Source of the DNA: a virus
DNA: 26,665 nucleotides
IMG/VR virus record: IMGVR_UViG_3300022602_000353
Location: 1 to 26,665 of that record
Reading direction: 5' to 3' (one strand)
How positions within the stretch are numbered: position 1 is the stretch's first letter; each line of letters begins with the position of its first letter. A program made the translations under genes and the position numbers. Below, piece by piece: positions 13,141-19,354 of this stretch. The notes beneath the pieces are model-generated. The model was given only the letters and a program-made list of their open reading frames with translations, ran no database searches and had not been told where the DNA came from.

Positions 13141-13947
13141 ATGGAAACTATTTTTGAAGTACCGAAAGTACGAAAAGGGCATAGAGTAGATATAGCAGAC
13201 ACATCTTGCTATTGGTTTGAAATGGATCATCCAGGAGAAACTTCTAGACCACTACTTGAAATTTTTGATCTTTATCTAAACAAATATCAATGGGACAAAT
13301 TTATCAAGCCAGGTGCAACAGTAATTGATGTTGGCGCACACAGCGGTGATACAGCAGTGCCAATGCAGTTTCTTGCAAGAGGTACAGTTTTATGTGTGGA
13401 ACCAAATCCTTTAACTCGCCCATATCTAGAGTTAACCTGCAATATGAACACGCCGTTGGGCAAATTTGTGGTTGCAGAAGAAGCAGTCACTACAGAAGAT
13501 ATCGAAGAATTGGAAATTCTAGATCACAACAACGCTTTGTGTAATGGTGGATTGATTGATCCAAGTTGGTCTAACAATTTAAAACAAACAATGGTTCAAA
13601 TGGCAAGTGACAAGATCACTGTCAAGGGTATGACTTTGCAACATCTTTGCGAAAAATATCTTACACAGGAAGAAATAGAAAACATCACTTTTATTAAAAC
13701 TGATACTGAAGGTCATGATGTGAGTATCATTGAATCAAGTAAAAATTTTATTGAAAAAATTAAACCAGTTTTATTCATTGAGTGGTTCTATCATTACACA
13801 GAAGTCGAAAACGAACACATGTTTAGTGTAATCGAAGATTTGAACTATCAAGCATTCGATCCAGAAACTCTTGAGCCAGCAGACATTTTGAAACCAATTC
13901 ATGATCTAGTATTAATACATAAATCAAAGATCCAAGACTATCTATGA
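13141..13947 (+). CDS. FkbM family methyltransferase
   Basis: A 268-residue SAM-dependent methyltransferase. ATVIDVGAHSGDTA (59-72) is motif I, LCVEPNP about 90 carries the acidic residue, and FIKTDTEGHDVSIIE near 183-197 is the FkbM hallmark. FkbM proteins often O-methylate hydroxyls of sugars or polyketides. AAGGAAT precedes the ATG. It overlaps the next gene by ATGA. Its place at the end of a glycosyltransferase run suggests methyl-capping of a sugar chain, but the substrate is unknown. Confidence 0.9.
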   Translation: METIFEVPKVRKGHRVDIADTSCYWFEMDHPGETSRPLLEIFDLYLNKYQWDKFIKPGATVIDVGAHSGDTAVPMQFLARGTVLCVEPNPLTRPYLELTCNMNTPLGKFVVAEEAVTTEDIEELEILDHNNALCNGGLIDPSWSNNLKQTMVQMASDKITVKGMTLQHLCEKYLTQEEIENITFIKTDTEGHDVSIIESSKNFIEKIKPVLFIEWFYHYTEVENEHMFSVIEDLNYQAFDPETLEPADILKPIHDLVLIHKSKIQDYL

Positions 13948-14705
13948 AAATTTACAGACATTCAGGCACACTCGGTGACTTGATCTACTCATTAAGTATC
14001 GTTAAGAAAATGGCACAAAACGATGTGCTGTTTAAGATAGCAATCAACAACATTGAAAACTGTGTTGCACAATACGGATACAGACCCGATGAGGTTGCAC
14101 CAGAACATCGTGGCAGATTCACAGAAAAAGACTTTGAGTGGCTGTTGCCCCTGTTGCGTAGACAACCATACATTGAATCTGTGGGTCGTTGGTATCAGGG
14201 TGATGATGCACCCGATGTTGATCTAGACCGGTTTCGTGGTACACTATTCCGTGGATTTGAAGGCAACTATGTGCAGGCCTATCACTTGGCATTTGATCTG
14301 CCATTTGCCATGCAGGACTATGACACCCCTTGGCTAGAAGCAGATCCAATCGAGACCAAGCCTATCGTAGTTAGTCGAACTAGTAGATATCTTGATCCTG
14401 CTGGTGATGCAAAATGGCGTGAGATTGTTGCGCCAACTGCGGAAATGGCAGTGTTTGTTGGCACAGAAAAAGAACATAGTGACTTTGAACGAGTCATTGG
14501 CACCAAAATTGACTACAGACCGGTTGCAGACTTTTTAGAGTTAGCTGGCATAGTTGCTGGTGCTGAACTTGTTTGTGCAAATCAAAACTTTGTATATAGT
14601 CTAGCAATGGGCTTGGGCAAGTCTTCTATCCTTGAAACAATCAAAATCAAACCATTACAACAGAATGAGTGCTTTTTCCCAAGAACTAACTGTCAGTATT
14701 TTTAA
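13944..14705 (+). CDS. GT-B fold, GT9-like protein
   Basis: A 253-residue protein starting with SGTLGDLIYSLSIVK, a glycine loop like that of heptosyltransferases. The C-terminal part (GAELVCANQNFVYSLAMGLGKSSILE, around 208-232; read as separate blocks) looks like the donor-binding half where position and a small loop replace the usual D-S pattern. Asn replaces acidic residues often seen there, so activity is uncertain. It is coupled to the FkbM gene by ATGA. Its stop codon TAA is part of palindrome copy 2, followed by a strong terminator, so it closes the glycan operon. Confidence 0.65.
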   Translation: MKIYRHSGTLGDLIYSLSIVKKMAQNDVLFKIAINNIENCVAQYGYRPDEVAPEHRGRFTEKDFEWLLPLLRRQPYIESVGRWYQGDDAPDVDLDRFRGTLFRGFEGNYVQAYHLAFDLPFAMQDYDTPWLEADPIETKPIVVSRTSRYLDPAGDAKWREIVAPTAEMAVFVGTEKEHSDFERVIGTKIDYRPVADFLELAGIVAGAELVCANQNFVYSLAMGLGKSSILETIKIKPLQQNECFFPRTNCQYF

Positions 14706-14725
14706 GTAGTACTCTAGTACTACTT
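14704..14725. repeat. 22-bp palindrome, copy 2 of 3
   Basis: AAGTAGTACT-CT-AGTACTACTT, with ten-base perfect arms. It overlaps the stop codon of the GT-B gene and is followed by a separate GC-rich terminator and then a promoter. Because a full terminator follows, the palindrome need not be the terminator itself. Confidence 0.85.
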
Positions 14726-14727
14726 TT

Positions 14728-14766
14728 GGGGGCGTTGTATTTGTGCAACAGCCCCCATTTTTATTT
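14728..14766 (+). terminator. Rho-independent terminator of the glycan operon
   Basis: GGGGGC with GTTG pairs with CAAC and GCCCCC, with a one-base bulge, followed by ATTTTTATTT. Confidence 0.88.
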
Positions 14767-14794
14767 GCCCAAAAATAGAAAATGGTTGTATAAT
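14765..14794 (+). promoter_or_regulatory. Sigma70-type promoter beyond palindrome copy 2
   Basis: TTGCCC (14765-14770), an 18-base spacer and TATAAT (14789-14794), within GGTTGTATAATA shared with the promoters at 2688 and 15052. It reads into the gene at 14826. Confidence 0.78.
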
Positions 14795-14825
14795 AGAGGC
14801 TTAGTAAGACAAACAGGGGTTTAGA

Positions 14826-15032
14826 ATGTCGTTTGAAAAAGAAGTTCTCGCAAAAGTTGCCACAGTTCTCAAAGACGAAAGCGCCGCTAGTTTCTTTTGT
14901 GGATCATTAAGCGTGATTTGTGACGAAAATCAAGCCCGCAAAATCTTTCACAAACTTGCAAAAGACTATAAGAACAAAGTTCAAATTTCAAAAGATGGTT
15001 CTTACGGCTACATTTACGATTTTGTTGCTTGA
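14826..15032 (+). CDS. Small phage hypothetical protein
   Basis: A 68-residue lysine-rich protein, partly helical (EKEVLAKVATVLKDE, then QARKIFHKLAKDYKNK) with aromatic end SYGYIYDFVA. AGGGG sits eight bases before the ATG. It lies between two near-identical promoters, so it is likely transcribed alone or with the ATPase. Its stop codon lies within the next promoter's -35 box. Function unknown. Confidence 0.72.
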   Translation: MSFEKEVLAKVATVLKDESAASFFCGSLSVICDENQARKIFHKLAKDYKNKVQISKDGSYGYIYDFVA

Positions 15033-15057
15033 CGATAAAAGATTTTGGTTGTATAAT
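15029..15057 (+). promoter_or_regulatory. Sigma70-type promoter for the AAA+ ATPase gene
   Basis: TTGACG (15029-15034), a 17-base spacer and TATAAT (15052-15057), again with GGTTGTATAATA. It lies about 30 bases before the ATPase start. Confidence 0.82.
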
Positions 15058-15086
15058 AACTGTATTGAAACGAAAAAGGAGTTGGT

Positions 15087-16106
15087 ATGTCAAAAAGTTT
15101 TGTTCGCATCGTTAACGGTACTTATCGTAAAACTGATGTTAGCGGTCAAGTGTTTGAGCTAGTCGAACAATTTAAAATCGGAGCCAAAGGTAGTTTCGTG
15201 ACAGTTGCCAACTCTGGTCAGTTCCCTGGCTTCCCAGACAAAATTCGTGTCACTGTTACGGGCCCTATGGACTATCAGTTTGTTACCGACGCTGAAAGTG
15301 TTGCTCCTGTTGTTGAAGCCGCTCAAGTCGAAGAAACCGACGAGCAGGTCATGGAGCGTATTCGTGAGCGTTTTGATATTCTTACTGAAATGACAAAGGC
15401 TGCTACAAACGGCGACATTCGTGCTATGATTGTGAGTGGCCCTCCTGGTGTAGGTAAGTCATTCGGTGTTGAGCTTGAGATTGAAAAAGCCACTCTGTTT
15501 GATCAGATTGCAGGCAAACGTCTTCGTGCAGAAGTTGTCAAAGGTGCGGCAACTCCCATCGGTCTGTATCAAACCTTGTACAAGTATTCGGATCCAAACT
15601 GTGTGGTTGTGTTTGATGACTGTGACAGTATTTTGCTTGATGATGTTAGCTTGAACCTTTTGAAAGGTGCACTTGATTCTGGCAAAAAGCGCAAGATCAG
15701 CTGGTTGTCAGAGTCTAGCACACTGCGCCGCGAAGGTATCCCAGACAGTTTCGAATTCAAAGGTTCAGTTATTTTTATTACTAACTTGAAGTTTGATCAA
15801 ATGAAATCGCAAAAGTTGCGTGATCACTTGGACGCATTGCAAAGTCGTTGTCACTATCTTGACTTGACTTTGGATACAATGCGTGACAAGTTGTTGCGTA
15901 TCAAGCAAATTGCCGCAGATGGTGAGTTGTTTGCCGACATGGATTTGGATCAAACTGCTCAAGAAGAAATTTTGGCATTCATGGACATTAACAAAAACAA
16001 ATTGCGTGAAGTGAGTTTGCGTATGGCAATTAAAGTTGCTCAGTTGCGTAAATCATTTCCAGAGCGTTGGATCATGATGGCTAAAACAACCTGTATGAAG
16101 GCCTAA
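15087..16106 (+). CDS. AAA+ ATPase, phage type
   Basis: A 339-residue protein. Walker A is GPPGVGKS (118-125) and Walker B is VVVFDDCD (173-180). IFITNLKFD follows about 232, where an N sensor-1 sits, and SRCHYLDL may form the arginine-finger region. The first 75 residues form a separate basic beta-rich N-domain (FVRIVNGTY, KGSFVTVANSG), then an acidic linker. There is no helicase or clamp-loader signature, so a remodelling role is more likely than replication. AAGGAG precedes the ATG. It leads a long run of small genes. A chaperone-like role, for example acting on a protein complex during assembly, is possible but unproven. Confidence 0.8.
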   Translation: MSKSFVRIVNGTYRKTDVSGQVFELVEQFKIGAKGSFVTVANSGQFPGFPDKIRVTVTGPMDYQFVTDAESVAPVVEAAQVEETDEQVMERIRERFDILTEMTKAATNGDIRAMIVSGPPGVGKSFGVELEIEKATLFDQIAGKRLRAEVVKGAATPIGLYQTLYKYSDPNCVVVFDDCDSILLDDVSLNLLKGALDSGKKRKISWLSESSTLRREGIPDSFEFKGSVIFITNLKFDQMKSQKLRDHLDALQSRCHYLDLTLDTMRDKLLRIKQIAADGELFADMDLDQTAQEEILAFMDINKNKLREVSLRMAIKVAQLRKSFPERWIMMAKTTCMKA

Positions 16107-16107
16107 C

Positions 16108-16263
16108 ATGAGAACAGTAGTCTACATCACAAGTGCCATCTCAAGTGTGGTGTTTGCTTGGGGTGTGACACTGGCAGTGGATCATTATCAACACCTAGGA
16201 GAAAAACATGGATCTCAAAGCAATGGAACTAGCAGCACAACAGCGTCTTCAACAGTTCATTGA
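16108..16263 (+). CDS. Small membrane protein, 51 residues
   Basis: Starts two bases after the ATPase stop. The N-terminal part (VVYITSAISSVVFAWGVTLAV, as short blocks around 4-24) is a membrane segment, followed by a polar Ser/Thr-rich tail. It overlaps the next gene by 56 bases in another frame. No lipobox is seen, so it is not an obvious spanin part. No clear ribosome site is found. Confidence 0.5.
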   Translation: MRTVVYITSAISSVVFAWGVTLAVDHYQHLGEKHGSQSNGTSSTTASSTVH

Positions 16264-16330
16264 TCGGGCGTTTGCAGAACTCAAACAGCAGGTAAATGCA
16301 AACTTTGCACAAGCAAGGGTTAAAAAATGA
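16208..16330 (+). CDS. Small helical protein, 40 residues, overlapping frame
   Basis: Starts from a good AGGAG site (16199-16203) inside the preceding gene, which it overlaps by 56 bases in another frame. It is Gln/Ala-rich and likely one amphipathic helix (LAAQQRLQQFIDRAF). It overlaps the next start by ATGA. The ribosome site supports it; function unknown. Confidence 0.55.
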   Translation: MDLKAMELAAQQRLQQFIDRAFAELKQQVNANFAQARVKK

Positions 16331-16431
16331 GCAGTGATACAGCATTTTTTGGTACCCTACTGGCCATGTTTGCACTCATGTGCGGACATCCTCTTGTGGC
16401 GTTCGCTATCTTTTTGGTGGCTGTATGTTAA
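16327..16431 (+). CDS. Small hydrophobic protein, 34 residues
   Basis: A short frame coupled by ATGA to the gene before, almost wholly hydrophobic (FGTLLAMFALM, then LVAFAIFLVAVC), so probably membrane-inserted. It overlaps the next ATG by seven bases. Confidence 0.5.
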   Translation: MSSDTAFFGTLLAMFALMCGHPLVAFAIFLVAVC

Positions 16432-16793
16432 TAAAAATTCGTTTGATTGGCCGGTTTGTCTTGTGGTGCCTGTCAGGCCTGTTTAGCCGCGCAGTTGGGT
16501 CTAAAAGTTTCCTTGGCGGCTACTGGCGGTTTACCAAAACTGCCTTTGAAGAAGCGGAAGTGGCTTTGTTGATTCCTATATTGGTTCTTGGCCCATTGGC
16601 AAGTATGATAGTTACTGCGGGGCTGATGTTGGCGTTTGACTACACTCATGATCAAGTTGATCGAGGTGCATTGGTTGCTTTTTGTAGTAACATGCTGTGG
16701 GCAGTGGCGGCAGGCACAAGTGTGCTGTGGGACCGTTTTATCTATGAATACGAGGAATCGTTTAGAATCTTGAAGGAGAAACATGATGTTTGA
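16425..16793 (+). CDS. Small membrane protein, 122 residues
   Basis: The start at 16425 overlaps the gene before. It has a basic amphipathic N-terminus (IRLIGRFVLWCLSG), then two membrane segments near 47-70 (LLIPILVLGPLAS, IVTAGLMLAF) and 83-100 (ALVAFCSNMLWAVAAG), and a charged tail. It resembles phage inner-membrane hypotheticals. No holin signature is strong enough to call. It overlaps the next gene by 11 bases. Confidence 0.6.
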   Translation: MLIKIRLIGRFVLWCLSGLFSRAVGSKSFLGGYWRFTKTAFEEAEVALLIPILVLGPLASMIVTAGLMLAFDYTHDQVDRGALVAFCSNMLWAVAAGTSVLWDRFIYEYEESFRILKEKHDV

Positions 16794-16893
16794 AGTTTGG
16801 GAAGGTGACCTGTTGTTGTATACTGTGGACACAGAATATGAGGCCGACGAAGCATATGAAGCTGGCTTTACTGTGGTGAGGTTTGATCAATAA
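16783..16893 (+). CDS. Small acidic protein, 36 residues
   Basis: Follows AAGGAG by seven bases; either of two adjacent ATGs can be used. The product is acidic and aromatic (EVWEGDLLLYTVDTEYEA). It overlaps the previous gene by 11 bases and the next by one (TAATG). Function unknown. Confidence 0.58.
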   Translation: MMFEVWEGDLLLYTVDTEYEADEAYEAGFTVVRFDQ

Positions 16894-17153
16894 TGAAACG
16901 GCACAACTGGGAATACGATGATGTTGTGACAGTGATCAAAGCTATTCGTGTAGGCAAGGGTACAGACTCCAAGGTCTATACCACTGCAAAGGCTGCGGCT
17001 GAGCGTGCTAGTTACCTTCGCAACGAAAATCACTTTATGCGCCTACGGCGACGGGGCGGTAAAAATGTTCCCAATAATGACGCTGAATTTTGGGCACGGA
17101 ATGAAAGATTGTACTCCAAACTGTTGCGACTATTTGAAAGGTATTTGAAATGA
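16893..17153 (+). CDS. Small basic phage protein
   Basis: An 86-residue basic, mostly helical protein (AAAERASYLRNENHFMRLRRRGG). The TAATG and ATGA overlaps with both neighbours suggest coupled translation. The positive charge could fit nucleic-acid binding, but no motif is recognised. Confidence 0.68.
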   Translation: MKRHNWEYDDVVTVIKAIRVGKGTDSKVYTTAKAAAERASYLRNENHFMRLRRRGGKNVPNNDAEFWARNERLYSKLLRLFERYLK

Positions 17154-17407
17154 ACGACCGAATTCGAGAACTCTTTAAAAGAGCAGGTGGTAAAACATCT
17201 ATTCATAACCTAATGAGTAATCCAGTGCAACAACGAGAATACAATGAACTATGGGATGACAATATTACAAAGTTCGCCGAGTTGATTGTCAAGGAATGTG
17301 TAATGCTGTGCGATAAAGTATATGAACAGAATGATAATGTAAAGATCCAAGCAGGTGCTACATTTTGCCGTGAAGATATTAAGAAACATTTCGGAGTTGA
17401 ACTATGA
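17150..17407 (+). CDS. Small phage protein of the MNDRIREL...HFGVEL type
   Basis: An 85-residue protein with N-terminus MNDRIRELFKRAGG, centre KFAELIVKECVMLC and tail KKHFGVEL. This architecture is very common among small proteins of tailed phages of aquatic and enteric bacteria. The tail is encoded by the 22-bp repeat that also makes the next gene's ribosome site. It overlaps both neighbours by ATGA. The function of the family is not established to my knowledge. Confidence 0.78.
   Translation: MNDRIRELFKRAGGKTSIHNLMSNPVQQREYNELWDDNITKFAELIVKECVMLCDKVYEQNDNVKIQAGATFCREDIKKHFGVEL
17386..17407 (+). repeat. 22-bp coding/ribosome-site repeat, copy 3
   Basis: Identical to 3072-3093 and 3251-3272 although 14 kb away. 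With 3072 the identity extends into the next gene's first codons (MTxEQ) with a single base change. It codes the HFGVEL tail and provides GGAG and ATG for the gene at 17404. Confidence 0.88.
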
Positions 17408-17586
17408 CACCAGAACAAGCATATGAACGGTTGGACCGAGAACACCTTGACGCAGTAGATGCGGCTGTGTTTACAGGAGATGTTTTCCATGACGAAGACA
17501 ATCGCCGAAAGTTTCGCAGATTGTTACAGCGTTGGACACTTGAGCTGGACGCATTGGACACATCGGGATTTGGATTAAACCCTTAA
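17404..17586 (+). CDS. Small phage protein, 60 residues
   Basis: Starts in the 22-bp repeat. It is rich in D, E, R and L and probably helical (MTPEQAYERLDREHLDAVDAA). Its first codons resemble those of the gene at 3090, but the rest does not. Function unknown. Confidence 0.68.
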   Translation: MTPEQAYERLDREHLDAVDAAVFTGDVFHDEDNRRKFRRLLQRWTLELDALDTSGFGLNP

Positions 17587-17595
17587 GGAGATGTG

Positions 17596-17760
17596 ATGCG
17601 CGGAGCACAGTCACGCTATCATTGCAAGTCCTGTAACACACCGTTCCTGGCCAGAGTTGCAGATAGAGAGCGCGGTTGGGCACAGTTTTGCAACAAGAGT
17701 TGTAAACAGGTCTGGCAAGAACAAGCAAAGAAAATTTGGACTGCATTAAGTAGTACTTGA
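17596..17760 (+). CDS. Small zinc-finger phage protein, 54 residues
   Basis: Two cysteine pairs, HCKSC (9-13) and FCNKSC (31-36), frame TPFLARVADRERGW. This four-cysteine module is common in small phage hypotheticals and probably binds zinc. AAGGAG precedes the ATG by five bases. Its last codons and stop lie inside palindrome copy 3, so the final residues LSST are encoded by the repeat. Confidence 0.75.
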   Translation: MRGAQSRYHCKSCNTPFLARVADRERGWAQFCNKSCKQVWQEQAKKIWTALSST

Positions 17761-17769
17761 GTACTACTC
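17748..17769. repeat. Palindrome, copy 3 of 3
   Basis: AGTAGTACT-TG-AGTACTACT, nine-base perfect arms with an A/C mismatch outside. It overlaps the end of the zinc-finger gene and is followed eight bases later by a promoter. The centre dinucleotide differs in each copy (CG, CT, TG) while the arms stay the same. Confidence 0.82.
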
Positions 17770-17776
17770 TTGTGAT

Positions 17777-17805
17777 TTGCTCAGAAATGGCATCCGTGCT
17801 ATAAT
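17777..17805 (+). promoter_or_regulatory. Sigma70-type promoter beyond palindrome copy 3
   Basis: TTGCTC (17777-17782), a 17-base spacer and TATAAT (17800-17805), with TGC as extended -10. It reads into the gene at 17838. Confidence 0.8.
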
Positions 17806-17837
17806 ATAGACATAGCAAAGCAAAACAAGGTGGCAAA

Positions 17838-18059
17838 ATGAAAACAGTAACCATCACATATTTTGGCAAAGAGTACGAATACCCTTTGCTCACTGTTGAG
17901 GACATTGGAACGGATAGAATTGTTCGTTTGTGGAAATATGAAATCAGTGTGCAAGGCTATGAACAATGTTACAATAACACCCAGCGTTTTCATTTCTTGT
18001 CCACCAAAGAAGAACTGGCAAAACTGGAACAACTGAGGAAAGCCAATACCGATGCTTGA
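17838..18059 (+). CDS. Small phage hypothetical protein
   Basis: A 73-residue soluble protein, beta-rich at the start (KTVTITYFGKEYEYP) and helical at the end (KEELAKLEQLRKAN). AAGGTGG precedes the ATG. First gene of the run after the promoter at 17777. It overlaps the next gene by eight bases. Function unknown. Confidence 0.7.
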   Translation: MKTVTITYFGKEYEYPLLTVEDIGTDRIVRLWKYEISVQGYEQCYNNTQRFHFLSTKEELAKLEQLRKANTDA

Positions 18060-18228
18060 AATCTTACTTGTGGCCGCCATGACCCTGCCCAATACCGCGC
18101 ATGTTGTGTACGAAGTAGATGGCACCTATGCCAACTTGGCAGCATGTGATCGGGCCAAACGGCAAGCCGAACAACTGCCCCAATCAGTCAAGATAACCTA
18201 CGCTTGTCTCAAATCCAGTAAGGACTGA
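18052..18228 (+). CDS. Small exported or membrane-anchored protein, 58 residues
   Basis: A short hydrophobic N-terminus (MLEILLVAAMTLP) suggests export. The rest has two cysteines (AACDRAK, YACLKS) about 20 residues apart that could form a disulfide in the periplasm. AGG lies upstream inside the previous gene, which it overlaps by eight bases. Function unknown. Confidence 0.58.
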   Translation: MLEILLVAAMTLPNTAHVVYEVDGTYANLAACDRAKRQAEQLPQSVKITYACLKSSKD

Positions 18229-18229
18229 C

Positions 18230-18277
18230 ATGGCAGCAGTTATTATCATTATTTCAGAAATCATTAGAGGTGCATGA
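18230..18277 (+). CDS. Possible 15-residue hydrophobic peptide
   Basis: A short frame (MAAVIIIISEIIRGA) preceded by AAGGA and ending in ATGA at the next start. It may only couple translation to the gene at 18274. Confidence 0.25.
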   Translation: MAAVIIIISEIIRGA

Positions 18278-18636
18278 TGGCAGGTTTTGCAATGGTTCAA
18301 CGAGTGCATAGACTGGAAAAGCAGTTGGCTGATTTGGGTATGCAGTGGGGCAATGACCGGCACGGCAGCTATGGTGGTATGGAACACGGTGAGCGTGTTG
18401 CAGTATTTCCAGACAACAACGATGGATTGCCAATCTACAATCGTGATGCTCAGTTGTTTACTGGCACCATCGAACAGGTGGAAGTGTGGTTGGCTGGCAT
18501 TGAATGGAGTCGTGCTTATGACCGTATGTTGGGACTTGGTGTACACAAACGGCGTGAACGCAAAGAGCAAGACTACCGCAATCAGCGTCTAGTGGGCATA
18601 CTCAAAGATCAACAGCCTGAAGTGCAGGTGAAATAA
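18274..18636 (+). CDS. Phage hypothetical protein, 120 residues
   Basis: A soluble protein with a helical N-terminus (VQRVHRLEKQLADLG), a central mixed part and a basic C-terminus (HKRRERKEQDYR). AGAGG precedes two adjacent ATGs; the first is used here. One base separates its stop from the next ATG. No recognised domain. Confidence 0.7.
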   Translation: MMAGFAMVQRVHRLEKQLADLGMQWGNDRHGSYGGMEHGERVAVFPDNNDGLPIYNRDAQLFTGTIEQVEVWLAGIEWSRAYDRMLGLGVHKRRERKEQDYRNQRLVGILKDQQPEVQVK

Positions 18637-18637
18637 C

Positions 18638-19087
18638 ATGATCAAATTTTGGCGACCTAGTGGCGGATACTACATGCTGTGGACTGGTATTGTCTACACC
18701 ATAGTAGGTGCAGCTGATGTATTTTGGCTGCATTTTTGCCCTGTTGAATATCTCAGTATGGTCTGGTCAATAATCTTGAGTTTACCACTTGTGATCCCAC
18801 CCCTGGGACGCTACTTGAACATGACGCCACTTTGGACTAGAAAGGAACCAGTAATGAGTGATAATGTATTCAGCTTACCTGATGTGAGCCTGCCCGCGAG
18901 ACCTGCCCCACCTCCCATGCCGCCAGCCAAACAAGAAGAACACTACCGTGTGGGCGTTACCAGCGATGGCAGAACCACCCTGACCTTCTTGGGTTCAAGC
19001 GGCGCAACAATGACCTTGACCATGGGCCGTGATGCGTGTGAGCAGTTGATCCGGTTGCTAGAAGCAACATTTGACGACGAGGAATGA
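18638..19087 (+). CDS. Two-part protein: membrane domain plus soluble domain
   Basis: A 149-residue frame. Residues 1-72 start FWRPSGGYYMLW and hold two membrane segments (around 13-30 and 42-58) with a Trp-rich loop. From M73 the sequence is soluble: proline-rich (PARPAPPPMPP) and then a beta-alpha domain (RTTLTFLGSSGATMTLTMG, EQLIRLLEATFDDEE). The two parts look like two separate small phage genes joined in frame. An AAGGA ribosome site lies just before M73, so a separate short product is also likely. Confidence 0.68.
   Translation: MIKFWRPSGGYYMLWTGIVYTIVGAADVFWLHFCPVEYLSMVWSIILSLPLVIPPLGRYLNMTPLWTRKEPVMSDNVFSLPDVSLPARPAPPPMPPAKQEEHYRVGVTSDGRTTLTFLGSSGATMTLTMGRDACEQLIRLLEATFDDEE
18854..19087 (+). 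CDS. Internal start giving the soluble half alone
   Basis: ATG at 18854 is preceded by AAAGGA (18841-18846) and is in frame with the longer gene. The 77-residue product MSDNVFSLPDVS to FDDEE would resemble a free-standing small phage protein. The same DNA may yield both forms. Confidence 0.45.
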   Translation: MSDNVFSLPDVSLPARPAPPPMPPAKQEEHYRVGVTSDGRTTLTFLGSSGATMTLTMGRDACEQLIRLLEATFDDEE

Positions 19088-19088
19088 T

Positions 19089-19325
19089 ATGACCAACTAC
19101 GCAGAATACTTTGAACGCAGAGCGGCAGAGCTGCCCAGACCCAAGTTCAACTCTGGTGACAGAGTATTTGGGCGTTGGAATAAGATTCCCTTTATTGGCA
19201 GTGTTGTTAGAAATCAAGGCAAGTTGGTGCTGGTGCATTTAGACTTGCCAATAAAACACAACGATGTTATCCATAATGTCTTGCATCTAGCACAAATGGA
19301 TGTTAAACTATTGACAGTATTTTGA
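19089..19325 (+). CDS. Small phage protein, 78 residues
   Basis: A helical N-terminus (YAEYFERRAAELP) then a beta-barrel-like stretch (FNSGDRVFGRWNKIPFIGSVVRN) resembling a short SH3-like fold. GAGGA lies upstream; a TTG at 19071 is the alternative start. Function unknown. Confidence 0.66.
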   Translation: MTNYAEYFERRAAELPRPKFNSGDRVFGRWNKIPFIGSVVRNQGKLVLVHLDLPIKHNDVIHNVLHLAQMDVKLLTVF

Positions 19326-19354
19326 AGTTCAAACGCAAACAGTTGGAGGATAAA

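Noticed and set aside
16108-16263. Spanin pair made by the overlapping genes at 16108 and 16208
   Set aside because: The overlap is suggestive, but there is no lipobox and no long periplasmic coiled coil.
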